Made by a program: the position numbers and the translations under genes. From assembly GCA_937894805.1 (NCBI GenBank), contig CALAYR010000031.1:1-42392 (forward strand): a DNA stretch of 42,392 nucleotides, in the 5' to 3' direction. Numbering within the stretch: the stretch's first letter is position 1; every line of letters begins with the position of its first letter. The notes beneath the pieces are model-generated. The model did not search any database. It worked only from the letters and a program-made list of their open reading frames with translations, and was not told the origin of the DNA. Below, piece by piece: positions 16,800-24,511 of the stretch. The DNA is from an uncultured Acidimicrobiaceae bacterium (GTDB lineage: Bacteria; Actinomycetota; Acidimicrobiia; Acidimicrobiales; RAAP-2).

Positions 16800-17036
16800 A
16801 CCGACCCGCGCGGACACTTTGAAATAAGTGTCGGCGAGAGGGCGAGGAACTCCGCAAGGAGGACTGAACCTTCGGAGCGGTTTGTCCATGGAGGCGAACC
16901 GTGTGTGGACGAGAAGCGTAAGGAGACCGCCGCACGGCTGGTCCTGTCCGACACGGGGCTGGACGTGCGAGCCTTCGAAGACCCCGAGGGGCTGGACGTC
17001 GCGAGACAATCCGGCTACTCGGGGCCTTCGCAATTC
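16800..17036 (+). ncRNA. Candidate structured non-coding RNA of unknown class
   Basis: The 400-base gap between two convergent genes lacks a convincing gene but is dense in hairpins. Stems seen: 16813-16819/16826-16832 (7 bp); 16850-16853/16858-16861 with a GCAA tetraloop; 16878-16886/16893-16901 (9 bp with two G-U pairs); and an arm 16902-16910/16946-16954 enclosing 16925-16931/16936-16943. The longest arm is 16982-16988/17018-17024 (7 bp), then 16990-16996/17010-17016 (7 bp), then 16998-17000/17005-17007 closed by a GCGA tetraloop. G-U pairs and GNRA loops exist only on the plus strand, which sets the direction. GGGGCTGGACGT occurs twice (16955 and 16988). It lacks the RNase P, tmRNA and SRP signature sequences. 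The boundaries are my estimate. Confidence 0.55.
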
Positions 17037-17039
17037 CCG

Positions 17040-17879
17040 TTACAGAAAGGCGCGCTCCGGACGCATGCCGCTGGCCACTTGCTTGCGAATCTCTTCCTGC
17101 ACAATGGCGAGATCGTCGGGGTGGGTCACGCCGACACACTGAGACGTGGCGGGGATTACGGCGAATGTGGCGCGACCACTGGCAAGCTCTTGACCCACAA
17201 TCTCAGGCAGTAACACCTCGGCCTCTTCGCTGGCTTCGGCGGCACTCATGGCGGCGTGGAAGACCGTCCACATGGAGGGCGCAAAACCCCAGAGATTCAT
17301 CGAGACGAGATTGTCGGGGGCCAATTGCTTTGGCTCTAAACCATCGGCTGCAGTGAAGCCCTGGTCGCTCAGGGAGACCTGCCGTCGCTCGGCAATACCC
17401 GTGAGGAGGCCACCTTCCACTTGGCATACACCTCGGGTGACGGGTTGGTCGCCCACGAGTGCCTGGTCGAGCCGAAAGCCCACCAGGCAGTTGTTCGAGG
17501 CCGTGGTGAGGTGATGACCCAACGTGAGCATGGCGTCGCGTCCGTAGAGATCGTCGGCATTGCAAACACCAAAGGGCACCGAGGTGTCGAGTTCGCCTTC
17601 AGCCGAAAGCACGGCGTGCACGGTGCCAAGGGGGCGCTCTTGGATGGCGAAGCCCACCGAAACGCTCGCCGGCCAGTTGGTCGCGATGTGCTCCTTAATT
17701 ACGGGGCCCGTATCGGGGTTGATTACCACGACGATGCGGCCAAAGCCGGCCGCTACGGCATCTGAGGCAATGAGGTCAATCACCGCTTCGCCGTGGATTC
17801 CAATGGGTGCCAACGGCTTGATGCCACCGAAGCGGCGTGCTCGCCCTGCGGCGAGGATTACGAGAACGGGACCACTCAT
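17040..17879 (-). CDS. Nucleotidyltransferase (NTP_transferase / MobA-like)
   Basis: 279 residues from ATG 17879, whose ATGA overlaps the stop of the upstream KAS III gene; this coupling decides the start. LAAGRARRFGGIKPL (residues about 9-23) is the nucleotide-binding signature LAAGxxxRxG...KPL. ERPLGTVHAVL and CNADDLYG (near residue 110, metal-binding Asp) are typical of sugar-1-phosphate nucleotidyltransferases. The enzyme should join a nucleoside monophosphate to a sugar phosphate or related alcohol phosphate in the cytoplasm. The substrate cannot be read from sequence. The pairing with a ketoacyl-ACP synthase gene is unusual and hints at a lipid or glycolipid route. Confidence 0.8.
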   Translation of the reverse strand: MSGPVLVILAAGRARRFGGIKPLAPIGIHGEAVIDLIASDAVAAGFGRIVVVINPDTGPVIKEHIATNWPASVSVGFAIQERPLGTVHAVLSAEGELDTSVPFGVCNADDLYGRDAMLTLGHHLTTASNNCLVGFRLDQALVGDQPVTRGVCQVEGGLLTGIAERRQVSLSDQGFTAADGLEPKQLAPDNLVSMNLWGFAPSMWTVFHAAMSAAEASEEAEVLLPEIVGQELASGRATFAVIPATSQCVGVTHPDDLAIVQEEIRKQVASGMRPERAFL

Positions 17880-18793
17880 GACCAGCGCACCACGGCGCTC
17901 GCCCACGTCATTCCACCACCAAAACCTGTCATTAGTGCCACCTTTCCAGGGCTAAGTAGTTGTTGCGATCGGGCCTGATCCACCGCGAGCGGGATCGAGG
18001 CAGAGGAGGTATTGCCGTACTTGTCGAGGCAGACCACGATCTTGTCGTGGCTGAGCCCCAGCCGGTCGGCGACGGCGTGCAGAATGCGCAAGTTGGCCTG
18101 ATGGGCCAAGAGAATGTCGATTTCATCAATCGTCACGCCCGCTTCACGCAGTGCTCGCTCGGAGGACTCGACGACGACGCGTACTGCCCGACGGAAGACT
18201 TCGCGCCCGTCCATCCAGATGTAGCCACCGTGGTCACAGCGAATGATGTCGGCCAGTGATCCGTCGGCACCGAGATTGATCGAAAGCACGGCATCCACGT
18301 CAGATGGCTCAATGACGACAGCACCGGCGCCGTCGCCAAAGAGCACGGCAGTGGCGCGGTCCTCCCAGTCGACCCAACGGCTGAGGTTTTCGGCGCCAAT
18401 CAGCAGAACGCGCTTTGTGCCCGTGGCAATCATGCCTCGGGCTACGGCGACGCCGTACATGAAACCGCTACAGGCCGCATTGAGGTCCATGGCGCCACCG
18501 GAGATTCCGAGCGCGGCCGCAATAGTGGGTGCCGTGCCAGGAATCAGTCGGTCACCGGTTGTCGTGGACAAGATCACCAGATCAATGTCGTCGGCCGTAA
18601 CGCCGGCGTCGGCCATGGCCGCCTGTGCGGCCGTAATCCCGAGCGATGATGCGGTCCCGCCGATGCGGCGTTCACGAATACCAGTTCGCTCCCGAATCCA
18701 GTCGTCGGAGGTTTCGAGCGTGGTGCTCAAGTCGTCGTTGGTGACGATCCGTTCACCGAGGCCAACGCCCCAACCGGCAAATCGAATTCCCAT
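17876..18793 (-). CDS. fabH: Beta-ketoacyl-ACP synthase III (FabH-like)
   Basis: 305 residues from ATG 18793 (MGIRFAGWGVGLGERIV); a longer frame upstream gives a poor N-terminus. The catalytic triad is visible: Cys108 in NAACSGFMYG, His in LLAHQANLRI near residue 233, and Asn in YGNTSSAS near residue 263. DDWIRERTGIRERRI is the typical KAS III substrate-entry loop. The enzyme condenses an acyl-CoA starter with malonyl-ACP to begin fatty-acid chains. No acp, fabD or fabF lies beside it, so a specialised KAS III (for example for a secondary lipid or polyketide starter) is possible. It is translationally coupled to the nucleotidyltransferase gene. Confidence 0.9.
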   Translation of the reverse strand: MGIRFAGWGVGLGERIVTNDDLSTTLETSDDWIRERTGIRERRIGGTASSLGITAAQAAMADAGVTADDIDLVILSTTTGDRLIPGTAPTIAAALGISGGAMDLNAACSGFMYGVAVARGMIATGTKRVLLIGAENLSRWVDWEDRATAVLFGDGAGAVVIEPSDVDAVLSINLGADGSLADIIRCDHGGYIWMDGREVFRRAVRVVVESSERALREAGVTIDEIDILLAHQANLRILHAVADRLGLSHDKIVVCLDKYGNTSSASIPLAVDQARSQQLLSPGKVALMTGFGGGMTWASAVVRWS

Positions 18794-18836
18794 TAGGGCT
18801 GTCCCGTCATAAGGCAAAATCCTAGGCTCGAAGAAC

Positions 18837-19235
18837 CTAGGCCTTAGGTGCATCCAAAACGGCTAGCGAACAGCGGGCGATGCAGATCATGCGACCCTCT
18901 TCGTCGGTGAGGTCAATGGCCCATACGTGCACGGTACGGCCCGCCCGGATAGGTCGGGCGGTGGCCGTTAGGAGCCCTTCCCGCATGGAGCGCAGGTGGC
19001 TGCAGTTGAGCTCAGTACCGACCACAATGCGGTCCGGGCCGACCGTGACGGCACCGCCAATGGAAGCGGCCGATTCGGCCACCAACGCGGAGACGCCACC
19101 GTGCAAGATGCCGTAGGGCTGGTGGACCTTCGGGCCGACCATAACCTGCACCACGACTTCTTCGGGGGTGGCCTTAATAACTTCAATACCGAGGGCGTCG
19201 TGGACGTTTTGGACTTCTGGGTTGAGATGGTTCAC
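18837..19235 (-). CDS. PaaI/YbdB-type hotdog thioesterase
   Basis: 132 residues from GTG 19235; in-frame starts further up would overlap the divergent aldolase gene and give no family sequence. The hotdog fold is shown by PYGILHGGVSALVAESAAS near residues 41-59, with the HGG turn and the catalytic Glu of the 4HBT-II group, and by AGRTVHVWAIDLTDEEGRMI near the C-terminus. Family members hydrolyse acyl-CoA or aryl-CoA thioesters. It lies 43 bases upstream of the KAS III gene on the same strand and may be the first gene of a three-gene lipid-related unit. Confidence 0.87.
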   Translation of the reverse strand: MNHLNPEVQNVHDALGIEVIKATPEEVVVQVMVGPKVHQPYGILHGGVSALVAESAASIGGAVTVGPDRIVVGTELNCSHLRSMREGLLTATARPIRAGRTVHVWAIDLTDEEGRMICIARCSLAVLDAPKA

Positions 19236-19272
19236 GAGTAGTGAGCCTATGGCGGCTCGGTAGCCTGAGGCT

Positions 19273-20286
19273 ATGGATCGCTTCATTGATGTGCGCAGTG
19301 ACACCGTGACGCAACCCACCGACCAGATGCGTTCGGCTATGGCGCAGGCCGTAGTGGGAGATGACGGCTTTGGCGCCGACCCTACGGTCCAGGCCCTCGA
19401 AGCTCGGTACGCCGAACTCGTTGGTAAGGACGCCGCGATTTTCGTGCCATCCGGCGTGATGGCTAACCAGATTGCGATGCGAATCCACACGTCGCCGGGT
19501 GACACCGTGGTGGCCGGTCACGCCAGCCACGTGGTCGCCTTTGAGATGGGCGCGTCGGCTAAGAACGCGGGGATTCAGTTCGCCACATTCCGTGATGACG
19601 ATGGTTACTTGCCACGCACTGAAGTGGTTGATCGCATCGATGCCGAAGGCGACCATCAGGCCGGCGTGCGAGCCATTGTGGTGGAGAACACCAATATGTT
19701 CGCTGGCGGTCGGGTCTACCCACTCGAGGAGCTCCGAGCACTGCGTCGAACTACCACTGTGCCCATACACATGGACGGGGCCCGTCTCTTTAACGCCCAG
19801 GTGGCCAGCGGTGTTTCGGCGGCCACGTACGCGGCCGAAGTTGACACGGTGATGACGTGTCTCTCCAAGGGGCTTTGCGCCCCCGTCGGCTCGCTCTTGG
19901 CGGGGTCCATCGAGGACATGGAACGTGGACGTGTGGAGCGCAAGCGTCTCGGTGGCAGCATGCGTCAAGCAGGCTTTCTCGCCGCGGCCGGTCTCGTGGC
20001 ACTCGACACCATGATTGCGCGACTCGCCGATGATCACCTTCGAGCTCGCCGCATTGCTGATGCGGTCGAGCGTCGATTCGGCGACACCGGCTATCGGGCC
20101 ACCTCGTGCGAAACCAATATCGTGGCCTTTAACCACCCTGCCGCCCGCGACTTCGTTGCGCAGTTGGAGATACGAGGCATTCTGGCTGGCACCGTTGCCC
20201 CTGGTCGCTTCCGGCTGGTCGTGCACGCCGGCATTTCCGACGGCGATGTTGAAACAATCATCAGAGCCATAGAGGAGCTCGTGTGA
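19273..20286 (+). CDS. ltaE: Low-specificity L-threonine aldolase
   Basis: 337 residues. IDVRSDTVTQPTDQMRSAM at the N-terminus and VGDDGFGADPTVQALE are the family opening. VMTCLSKGLCAPVGS near residue 200 contains the PLP Schiff-base Lys, and HMDGARLFNA near residue 166 the cofactor-binding Asp. It splits L-threonine and L-allo-threonine to glycine and acetaldehyde with pyridoxal phosphate in the cytoplasm. Length fits the family (330-350). Its stop overlaps the next gene as GTGA. Confidence 0.92.
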   Translation: MDRFIDVRSDTVTQPTDQMRSAMAQAVVGDDGFGADPTVQALEARYAELVGKDAAIFVPSGVMANQIAMRIHTSPGDTVVAGHASHVVAFEMGASAKNAGIQFATFRDDDGYLPRTEVVDRIDAEGDHQAGVRAIVVENTNMFAGGRVYPLEELRALRRTTTVPIHMDGARLFNAQVASGVSAATYAAEVDTVMTCLSKGLCAPVGSLLAGSIEDMERGRVERKRLGGSMRQAGFLAAAGLVALDTMIARLADDHLRARRIADAVERRFGDTGYRATSCETNIVAFNHPAARDFVAQLEIRGILAGTVAPGRFRLVVHAGISDGDVETIIRAIEELV

Positions 20287-20657
20287 TTTTGATTCTCGAT
20301 GGGACGTGCGGCTTCTGCCAGCAGTGCGCCGTCTGGATTGAAGGTCGCCTTCGGGCCCCGATGACCTTTAGGGCCAACCAAACCGTGACTGACGATGAGT
20401 TGAGCCGTTGGAGTCTCACGCGTCAAAACCTCGCGGACGCCGTCTGTGTAGTGGACGGCACGATGACGTATCAAGGTTCGCGGGCCGTCGCGGTGGCCCT
20501 ACGCCAGTGCCGGGCGGGTTGGCCCCTTCTCGGGAGGATTATTGCCCTCCCGGGTATCACCGTCATCGCGGAGGCGGTGTACCGCACGGTGGCACGTAAC
20601 CGTCACCGCTTACCCGGAGCCACGTGCGGAATTGGGCAAAACCCCGTAGGGGAGTAG
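20283..20657 (+). CDS. DCC-family (DUF393) thiol-disulfide oxidoreductase-like protein
   Basis: 124 residues from GTG 20283, overlapping the ltaE stop by GTGA. ILDGTCGFCQQCAVWI near residues 4-19 matches the DGxCxxC motif that names the DCC family, predicted thioredoxin-like disulfide proteins. A hydrophobic helix near residues 85-100 (LLGRIIALPGITVIAEAVY) is typical of the family. The partner is unknown. Coupling with ltaE looks like a compact-genome overlap rather than a functional link. Confidence 0.82.
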   Translation: MILILDGTCGFCQQCAVWIEGRLRAPMTFRANQTVTDDELSRWSLTRQNLADAVCVVDGTMTYQGSRAVAVALRQCRAGWPLLGRIIALPGITVIAEAVYRTVARNRHRLPGATCGIGQNPVGE

Positions 20658-20684
20658 CCTTACGGGTGCACTGAGGCACTCGTC

Positions 20685-21941
20685 ATGCAGCAAATTCACC
20701 ACCTGTCAACTTTCTTACGGCGCCCGTTCTACGACGTAGACGGTGACCGCATCGGCCGAGTTCGCGACCTCGTGGCCCGGGTCGGCGATCACGCCCACCC
20801 GCCGGTAGTTGGTGCCGTTGTGCGCATTGAAGGTCGCGACCTCTTCGTTCCGATCCGAAAAATTGGCGGTCTCGCCGCGGGACGGATGCGCTTCGAAGGT
20901 AACCGAATTGACCTGCGCCGTTTCGAGCGCCGTCCCGGTGAAATCCTGCTTTCTGAAGACTTGCTCGCCCGCCACGTAATCAACTTGGTGCACGGTCGAT
21001 TGATCACTGGTAACGAGATTGAAATCGCTGAGATTGACGGCACGTGGGAAGTCGTTGGCGTTGACCCGGGACGTCGTCCCATGCTGCGCCGCGTCTTGGG
21101 TCCGCTCGGGCGCAATCTGGCCGCCACCTCCATCGTGGACTTCGCCTCTATTGAGCCATTCGTTTCACACATTCCTTCGGCCCGACTGCGCATCCCGTAT
21201 CGCAAGCTGGCCAAACTGCACCCATCCCAGATTGCGGACCTCGTCGAGCAGGGCTCACACGAAGAGGGCGAAGAGATTATTGAGGCCGTCGGGCTCGACC
21301 GAGAGCTCGAGGCCGATGTCTTTGAGGAGTTGGACACGCAGCACCAACTGGAGTTCCTGGAATCACGCAGTGATGTTGACGCCGCCCGCCTCCTTTCGCG
21401 GATGGCGGCCGATAATGCGGCCGACCTCATTTCGGAGATTGACCAAGAGCGGCGCCTCTCGGTATTAGAGAAACTGCCTGAACCACAGCAACAAAAAGTT
21501 CGCCACCTCTTGACCTATAACGCCGACACCGCTGGTGGGCTCATGTTGAACGACTTCTGTTCGCTGCCCGCCACGGCCACCGTCGAAGTGGCGCTCCAGG
21601 CGCTGCGTGACTCCACGGCGCCGGCCGAAACTCTGCAGGCCGTCTTCTTGGTCGACGAGGCGGATCACCCCGTAGCCGCCGTGTCGATTGTGGCCCTCGT
21701 CCGCTCCCGTCCCCAGGACTTAGCCATCGCCGCCGCGCACGCCAACTTCGCCTACGTACGTCCCCACTGGGATCTCCACCGCGTCGCACGCACGATGACG
21801 GACTTCAATCTGACCGTTGTCCCCGTGGTCGCCGAAGAGGGTGGCGCCATGATCGGCGTCGTCACGGTTGATGATGTTCTCGAAGACCTCATGCCGCAGG
21901 GCTGGCGTCGAGAGTTTGGAATGTCGACGGTTTCCGAATGA
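20685..21941 (+). CDS. MgtE intracellular N-domain and CBS-pair regulatory protein with PRC-barrel-like start
   Basis: 418 residues. Residues about 1-160 look like two PRC-barrel-type modules (FYDVDGDRIGRVRDLVARV near 12-30; LLARHVINLVHGRLITGNEIEIAEID near 92-117). About 170-285 is the MgtE_N alpha-superhelix (KLAKLHPSQIADLVEQ, then VFEELDTQHQLEFL, then LLSRMAADNAADLISEI). About 290-410 is a CBS pair. The membrane half of MgtE is absent, so this protein cannot transport by itself. It is followed by an Nramp-like transporter, an arrangement I know from other actinobacteria, so it probably senses Mg2+ or nucleotides and gates that transporter. Confidence 0.85.
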   Translation: MQQIHHLSTFLRRPFYDVDGDRIGRVRDLVARVGDHAHPPVVGAVVRIEGRDLFVPIRKIGGLAAGRMRFEGNRIDLRRFERRPGEILLSEDLLARHVINLVHGRLITGNEIEIAEIDGTWEVVGVDPGRRPMLRRVLGPLGRNLAATSIVDFASIEPFVSHIPSARLRIPYRKLAKLHPSQIADLVEQGSHEEGEEIIEAVGLDRELEADVFEELDTQHQLEFLESRSDVDAARLLSRMAADNAADLISEIDQERRLSVLEKLPEPQQQKVRHLLTYNADTAGGLMLNDFCSLPATATVEVALQALRDSTAPAETLQAVFLVDEADHPVAAVSIVALVRSRPQDLAIAAAHANFAYVRPHWDLHRVARTMTDFNLTVVPVVAEEGGAMIGVVTVDDVLEDLMPQGWRREFGMSTVSE

Positions 21942-21962
21942 CGTTCTTCGCTCACACTCTGA

Positions 21963-21983
21963 GGGGGTTCTGATGAAGCCCCC
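21963..21983 (+). terminator. GC-rich hairpin after the MgtE-N/CBS gene
   Basis: GGGGG (21963-21967) pairs with CCCCC (21979-21983), and TTC with GAA inside, around a TGAT loop. There is no T tract, so it may be a U-less terminator or the first helix of the leader that follows. Confidence 0.4.
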
Positions 21984-21995
21984 AAGTACCACCCC

Positions 21996-22086
21996 GGGGC
22001 GCGTGAGTGCCCCAAAGCGGCCCCGTGGGTCGCGGTCCTTGGCCTAGTTCGCCAAGCCGTGTCACCGTGGCCTTTGTAACGCCACG
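21996..22086 (+). promoter_or_regulatory. Candidate structured 5' leader of the Nramp-like gene
   Basis: Three further hairpins lie in tandem in the 171-base gap. 21996-22002 pairs with 22007-22013 (7 bp with one G-U) around a GTGA, i.e. GNRA, tetraloop. CTTGGC 22038-22043 pairs with GCCAAG 22051-22056. CGTGGC 22066-22071 pairs with GCCACG 22081-22086. The last ends 13 bases before the ribosome binding site (22100-22110). Metal transporters often have ion-sensing leaders, but I do not recognise the M-box or yybP-ykoY core here. A cis-regulatory role is inferred. Confidence 0.4.
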
Positions 22087-22112
22087 ACTAGTTGACATGA
22101 AGGAGGTGAGCA

Positions 22113-23693
22113 GTGACAAAGCAGGGACAAGAAAATGACATCGCGGGCGCCTTCGGGACCATCCGTGCCACCGACAACGAATCGCGTCGTGGATTTAAAG
22201 CTCGCCTCCTAACGCTGCTCGCCATTGTGGGTCCCGGATTGATTGTCATGGTGGGTGACAACGACGCCGGTGGAATCTCGACGTACGCCCAAGCGGGCCA
22301 AAACTTTGGCTACTCGCTGCTGTGGACGCTGCCATTGCTGATTCCCGTCTTGATGGTCAATCAGGAAATGGTGGCCCGGCTCGGCGCCGTTTCGGGCCTC
22401 GGTCACGGGCGCCTTATTCGAGAGCGTTTGGGACGCCGCTGGGGCAACTTGGCCACGGGATCGATTCTGCTGTTGAACTTTCTGATTCTTATAACTGAGT
22501 TCATCGGCATCTCCCTCTCCACTTCGTACTTCGGTGCCCCGGCCTACATCACGGTGCCACTCGCGGCCGTTCTGCTCTTCACGGTGACGGCCGCCGGCAC
22601 CTTCCGCAGCTGGGAACGACTCATGATGTTGTTTGTGGCGGTCAATGTTTTGATTGTTCCGCTACTCATTGTTTCCAATGCCAGCGGTCACGCCACGATG
22701 CACGGGTTGACCATGCCCAGTATCCGTGGGGGCGCCACCTCCGGTGGCATTCTGTTGATCATCTCCATCATCGGAACGACCGTCGCCCCGTGGCAGCTCT
22801 TCTTTCAGCAGAGCAACATCGTCGATAAGCGCATTACGCCTCGTTGGCTCAACTACGAACGAGTCGACACCTTGCTGGGGTCAATCATCGTGGTCGTGAG
22901 TGCCAGTGCCATCATCGTGGCCGCCGCCGCCGGCCTCTCTCCCCACGGTGGGACTTCGAGCTACACCGATGCGCTCGGCGTGGCGCGAGGTTTTGCCCAC
23001 TACGTCGGTCACGGCTCTGGGGCGATGTTCGCCATTTTGCTCCTGAACGCCTCGATCATCGGTGCGGCGGCCGTCACTCTGGCCAGTAGCTACGCCTTCG
23101 GTGATCTCACGGGATCGCGCCAGGGTCTTGATTCTCGACTCTCGGAGGCCAAGGGGTTCTACGGCGCCTTCGCGGCCCTCTTGGCGGTGGCCAGCGGGGT
23201 GACCTTGTTGCCCGGAGCGCCACTAGGCATTATCACGTTGGCCGTCCAGGCCATGTGTGGGTTAATGCTGCCGAGCACCACAATCTTCGTATTGATGTTG
23301 GCCAATGACCGCGAAGTTCTGGGTCCGTGGACCAACACCCGATGGATGAACGCGATCGCCACCGTTGTCATTGGTGCCCTAATTGCACTCTCCATCACGC
23401 TGATGGTCTCCACGCTCTTTCCGAGCGTGGATGTGATGCGTCTCCTCGTGGATCTTTCCGTCGTCGTGGGCTGCGTGCTCGCGATTTTGGTGCCGTGGAC
23501 CTTCATCCACACCGGCCCCGCCCCGACGTATGAGATCAAGCGGGCCGATTGGCGAATGCCGCGGCTCGCGCTCGTAACGCCTCTGCCAATGAGTCGGGGA
23601 CGTCGCTTCCTCTTGCGCGGCGTGGCGGTCTATTTGGCCGTCGCCGGCGTGATGTTGGTCTGGCGCATGATTCAGCTAGGAGTTCATCAGTGA
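22113..23693 (+). CDS. Nramp-family (NRMT-like) divalent metal transporter
   Basis: 526 residues, GTG start fixed by a near-perfect AAGGAGGTGA 22100-22109. About eleven membrane helices follow a 30-residue cytoplasmic start. In helix 1 canonical Nramps read DPGN; here it is GDNDAGG (Asp49, Asn50, Asp51). In helix 6 they read MPH; here it is TVAPWQLFFQQ (Ala225-Pro226-Trp227-Gln228), with no Met. Loss of the metal-binding Met is known in Nramp-related Mg2+ transporters (NRMTs) and reduces transition-metal selectivity, so Mg2+ uptake is a reasonable inference, supported by the MgtE_N partner. The stop overlaps the next gene by GTGA. Confidence 0.85.
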   Translation: MTKQGQENDIAGAFGTIRATDNESRRGFKARLLTLLAIVGPGLIVMVGDNDAGGISTYAQAGQNFGYSLLWTLPLLIPVLMVNQEMVARLGAVSGLGHGRLIRERLGRRWGNLATGSILLLNFLILITEFIGISLSTSYFGAPAYITVPLAAVLLFTVTAAGTFRSWERLMMLFVAVNVLIVPLLIVSNASGHATMHGLTMPSIRGGATSGGILLIISIIGTTVAPWQLFFQQSNIVDKRITPRWLNYERVDTLLGSIIVVVSASAIIVAAAAGLSPHGGTSSYTDALGVARGFAHYVGHGSGAMFAILLLNASIIGAAAVTLASSYAFGDLTGSRQGLDSRLSEAKGFYGAFAALLAVASGVTLLPGAPLGIITLAVQAMCGLMLPSTTIFVLMLANDREVLGPWTNTRWMNAIATVVIGALIALSITLMVSTLFPSVDVMRLLVDLSVVVGCVLAILVPWTFIHTGPAPTYEIKRADWRMPRLALVTPLPMSRGRRFLLRGVAVYLAVAGVMLVWRMIQLGVHQ

Positions 23694-24511
23694 GTATCGA
23701 TCAACGGACGCTGCTCAGCGTCCACGCCCATCCCGACGATGAGGCCATCTTCACGGCCGGCGCCACCATGCTCTACGCCGAGCGGGGCTATCGCATTGTG
23801 CTGATTACGTGCACGAACGGCCGACTGGGTATTGACCAGAACAACCACGGTGGGAATCACCCTGACCACGATCCCGTCTGGACCGTAGCGACCCGTGCGC
23901 GCGAGTTAACGGTGGCCGCGCACATGGTGGGCGTAACTCGCCATATTCAGCTCGGCTATGACGATTCTGGAATGGCCGGTTGGCCCCAGAATGAGGAGCC
24001 TGCTTCGTTCGTAACAACTCCAGTGGCGACGGTGGCGGCACAGATTCTCGCCGTGTTGGACGAGGAGCGACCCGATGTGGTGCTGACCTACGACGAGCGC
24101 GGTTTCTACGGCCACCCCGACCACATCCACGCCCACGAAGCCACTATGGCCGCCGTCCGCCAGTCAGCTTCGGTGGAGCGCCTCTACTACCCGGTGATTC
24201 CCCAAGGGGCCCGCCAGGAAGTCCGCGACCTCGCGCAGCGGGGTGGCCTCTCGATGCCGGCGTGGGTAACGACGGCCAAGGGCACCCCAGACCATCTGGT
24301 GAGCACATCCCTCCCGACAGCGCCGTACTCCGAGCTCAAGCGCGCCGCCATCGCCGCGCACGCCTCGCAGACCGATAACGCGGAGATTGTGGCTCTCGCG
24401 CCCGTACTCTTTGAGAACCTTTTTGGTCGTGAGTTCTATCAACGTGGCTGGTCCCGTTCGGAAGTGCACGACGACCAAACCGATTTCTTTGGAGGCCTGT
24501 CCCATGGCTGA
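23690..24511 (+). CDS. PIG-L/LmbE-family deacetylase (first of a tandem pair)
   Basis: 273 residues from GTG 23690, in a GTGA overlap with the transporter stop and with GGAG 8 bases upstream. The zinc site is visible: SVHAHPDDEAIF (residues about 9-20) and FYGHPDHIHAHEA near residue 140. The family removes acetyl groups from GlcN-linked substrates. In actinobacteria the usual members are MshB (GlcNAc-inositol deacetylase of mycothiol synthesis) and Mca (mycothiol S-conjugate amidase). I cannot choose between them from sequence alone. The next gene is a paralogue. Confidence 0.85.
   Translation: MSIDQRTLLSVHAHPDDEAIFTAGATMLYAERGYRIVLITCTNGRLGIDQNNHGGNHPDHDPVWTVATRARELTVAAHMVGVTRHIQLGYDDSGMAGWPQNEEPASFVTTPVATVAAQILAVLDEERPDVVLTYDERGFYGHPDHIHAHEATMAAVRQSASVERLYYPVIPQGARQEVRDLAQRGGLSMPAWVTTAKGTPDHLVSTSLPTAPYSELKRAAIAAHASQTDNAEIVALAPVLFENLFGREFYQRGWSRSEVHDDQTDFFGGLSHG

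Noticed and set aside
16800..17036. RNase P RNA, tmRNA or SRP RNA
   Set aside because: None of the signature segments (for example GAGGAAAGTCC, the tRNA-like end of tmRNA, or the SRP GGAAGGAAGCA core) is present.
16770..17213. Plus-strand open frame overlapping the candidate RNA
   Set aside because: Overlaps the end of the nucleotidyltransferase gene by 170 bases, has no ribosome binding site and no family-like sequence; hairpins explain the composition better.
19183..20226. 347-residue minus-strand frame opposite ltaE
   Set aside because: His/Arg-rich shadow of a clear threonine aldolase on the other strand.
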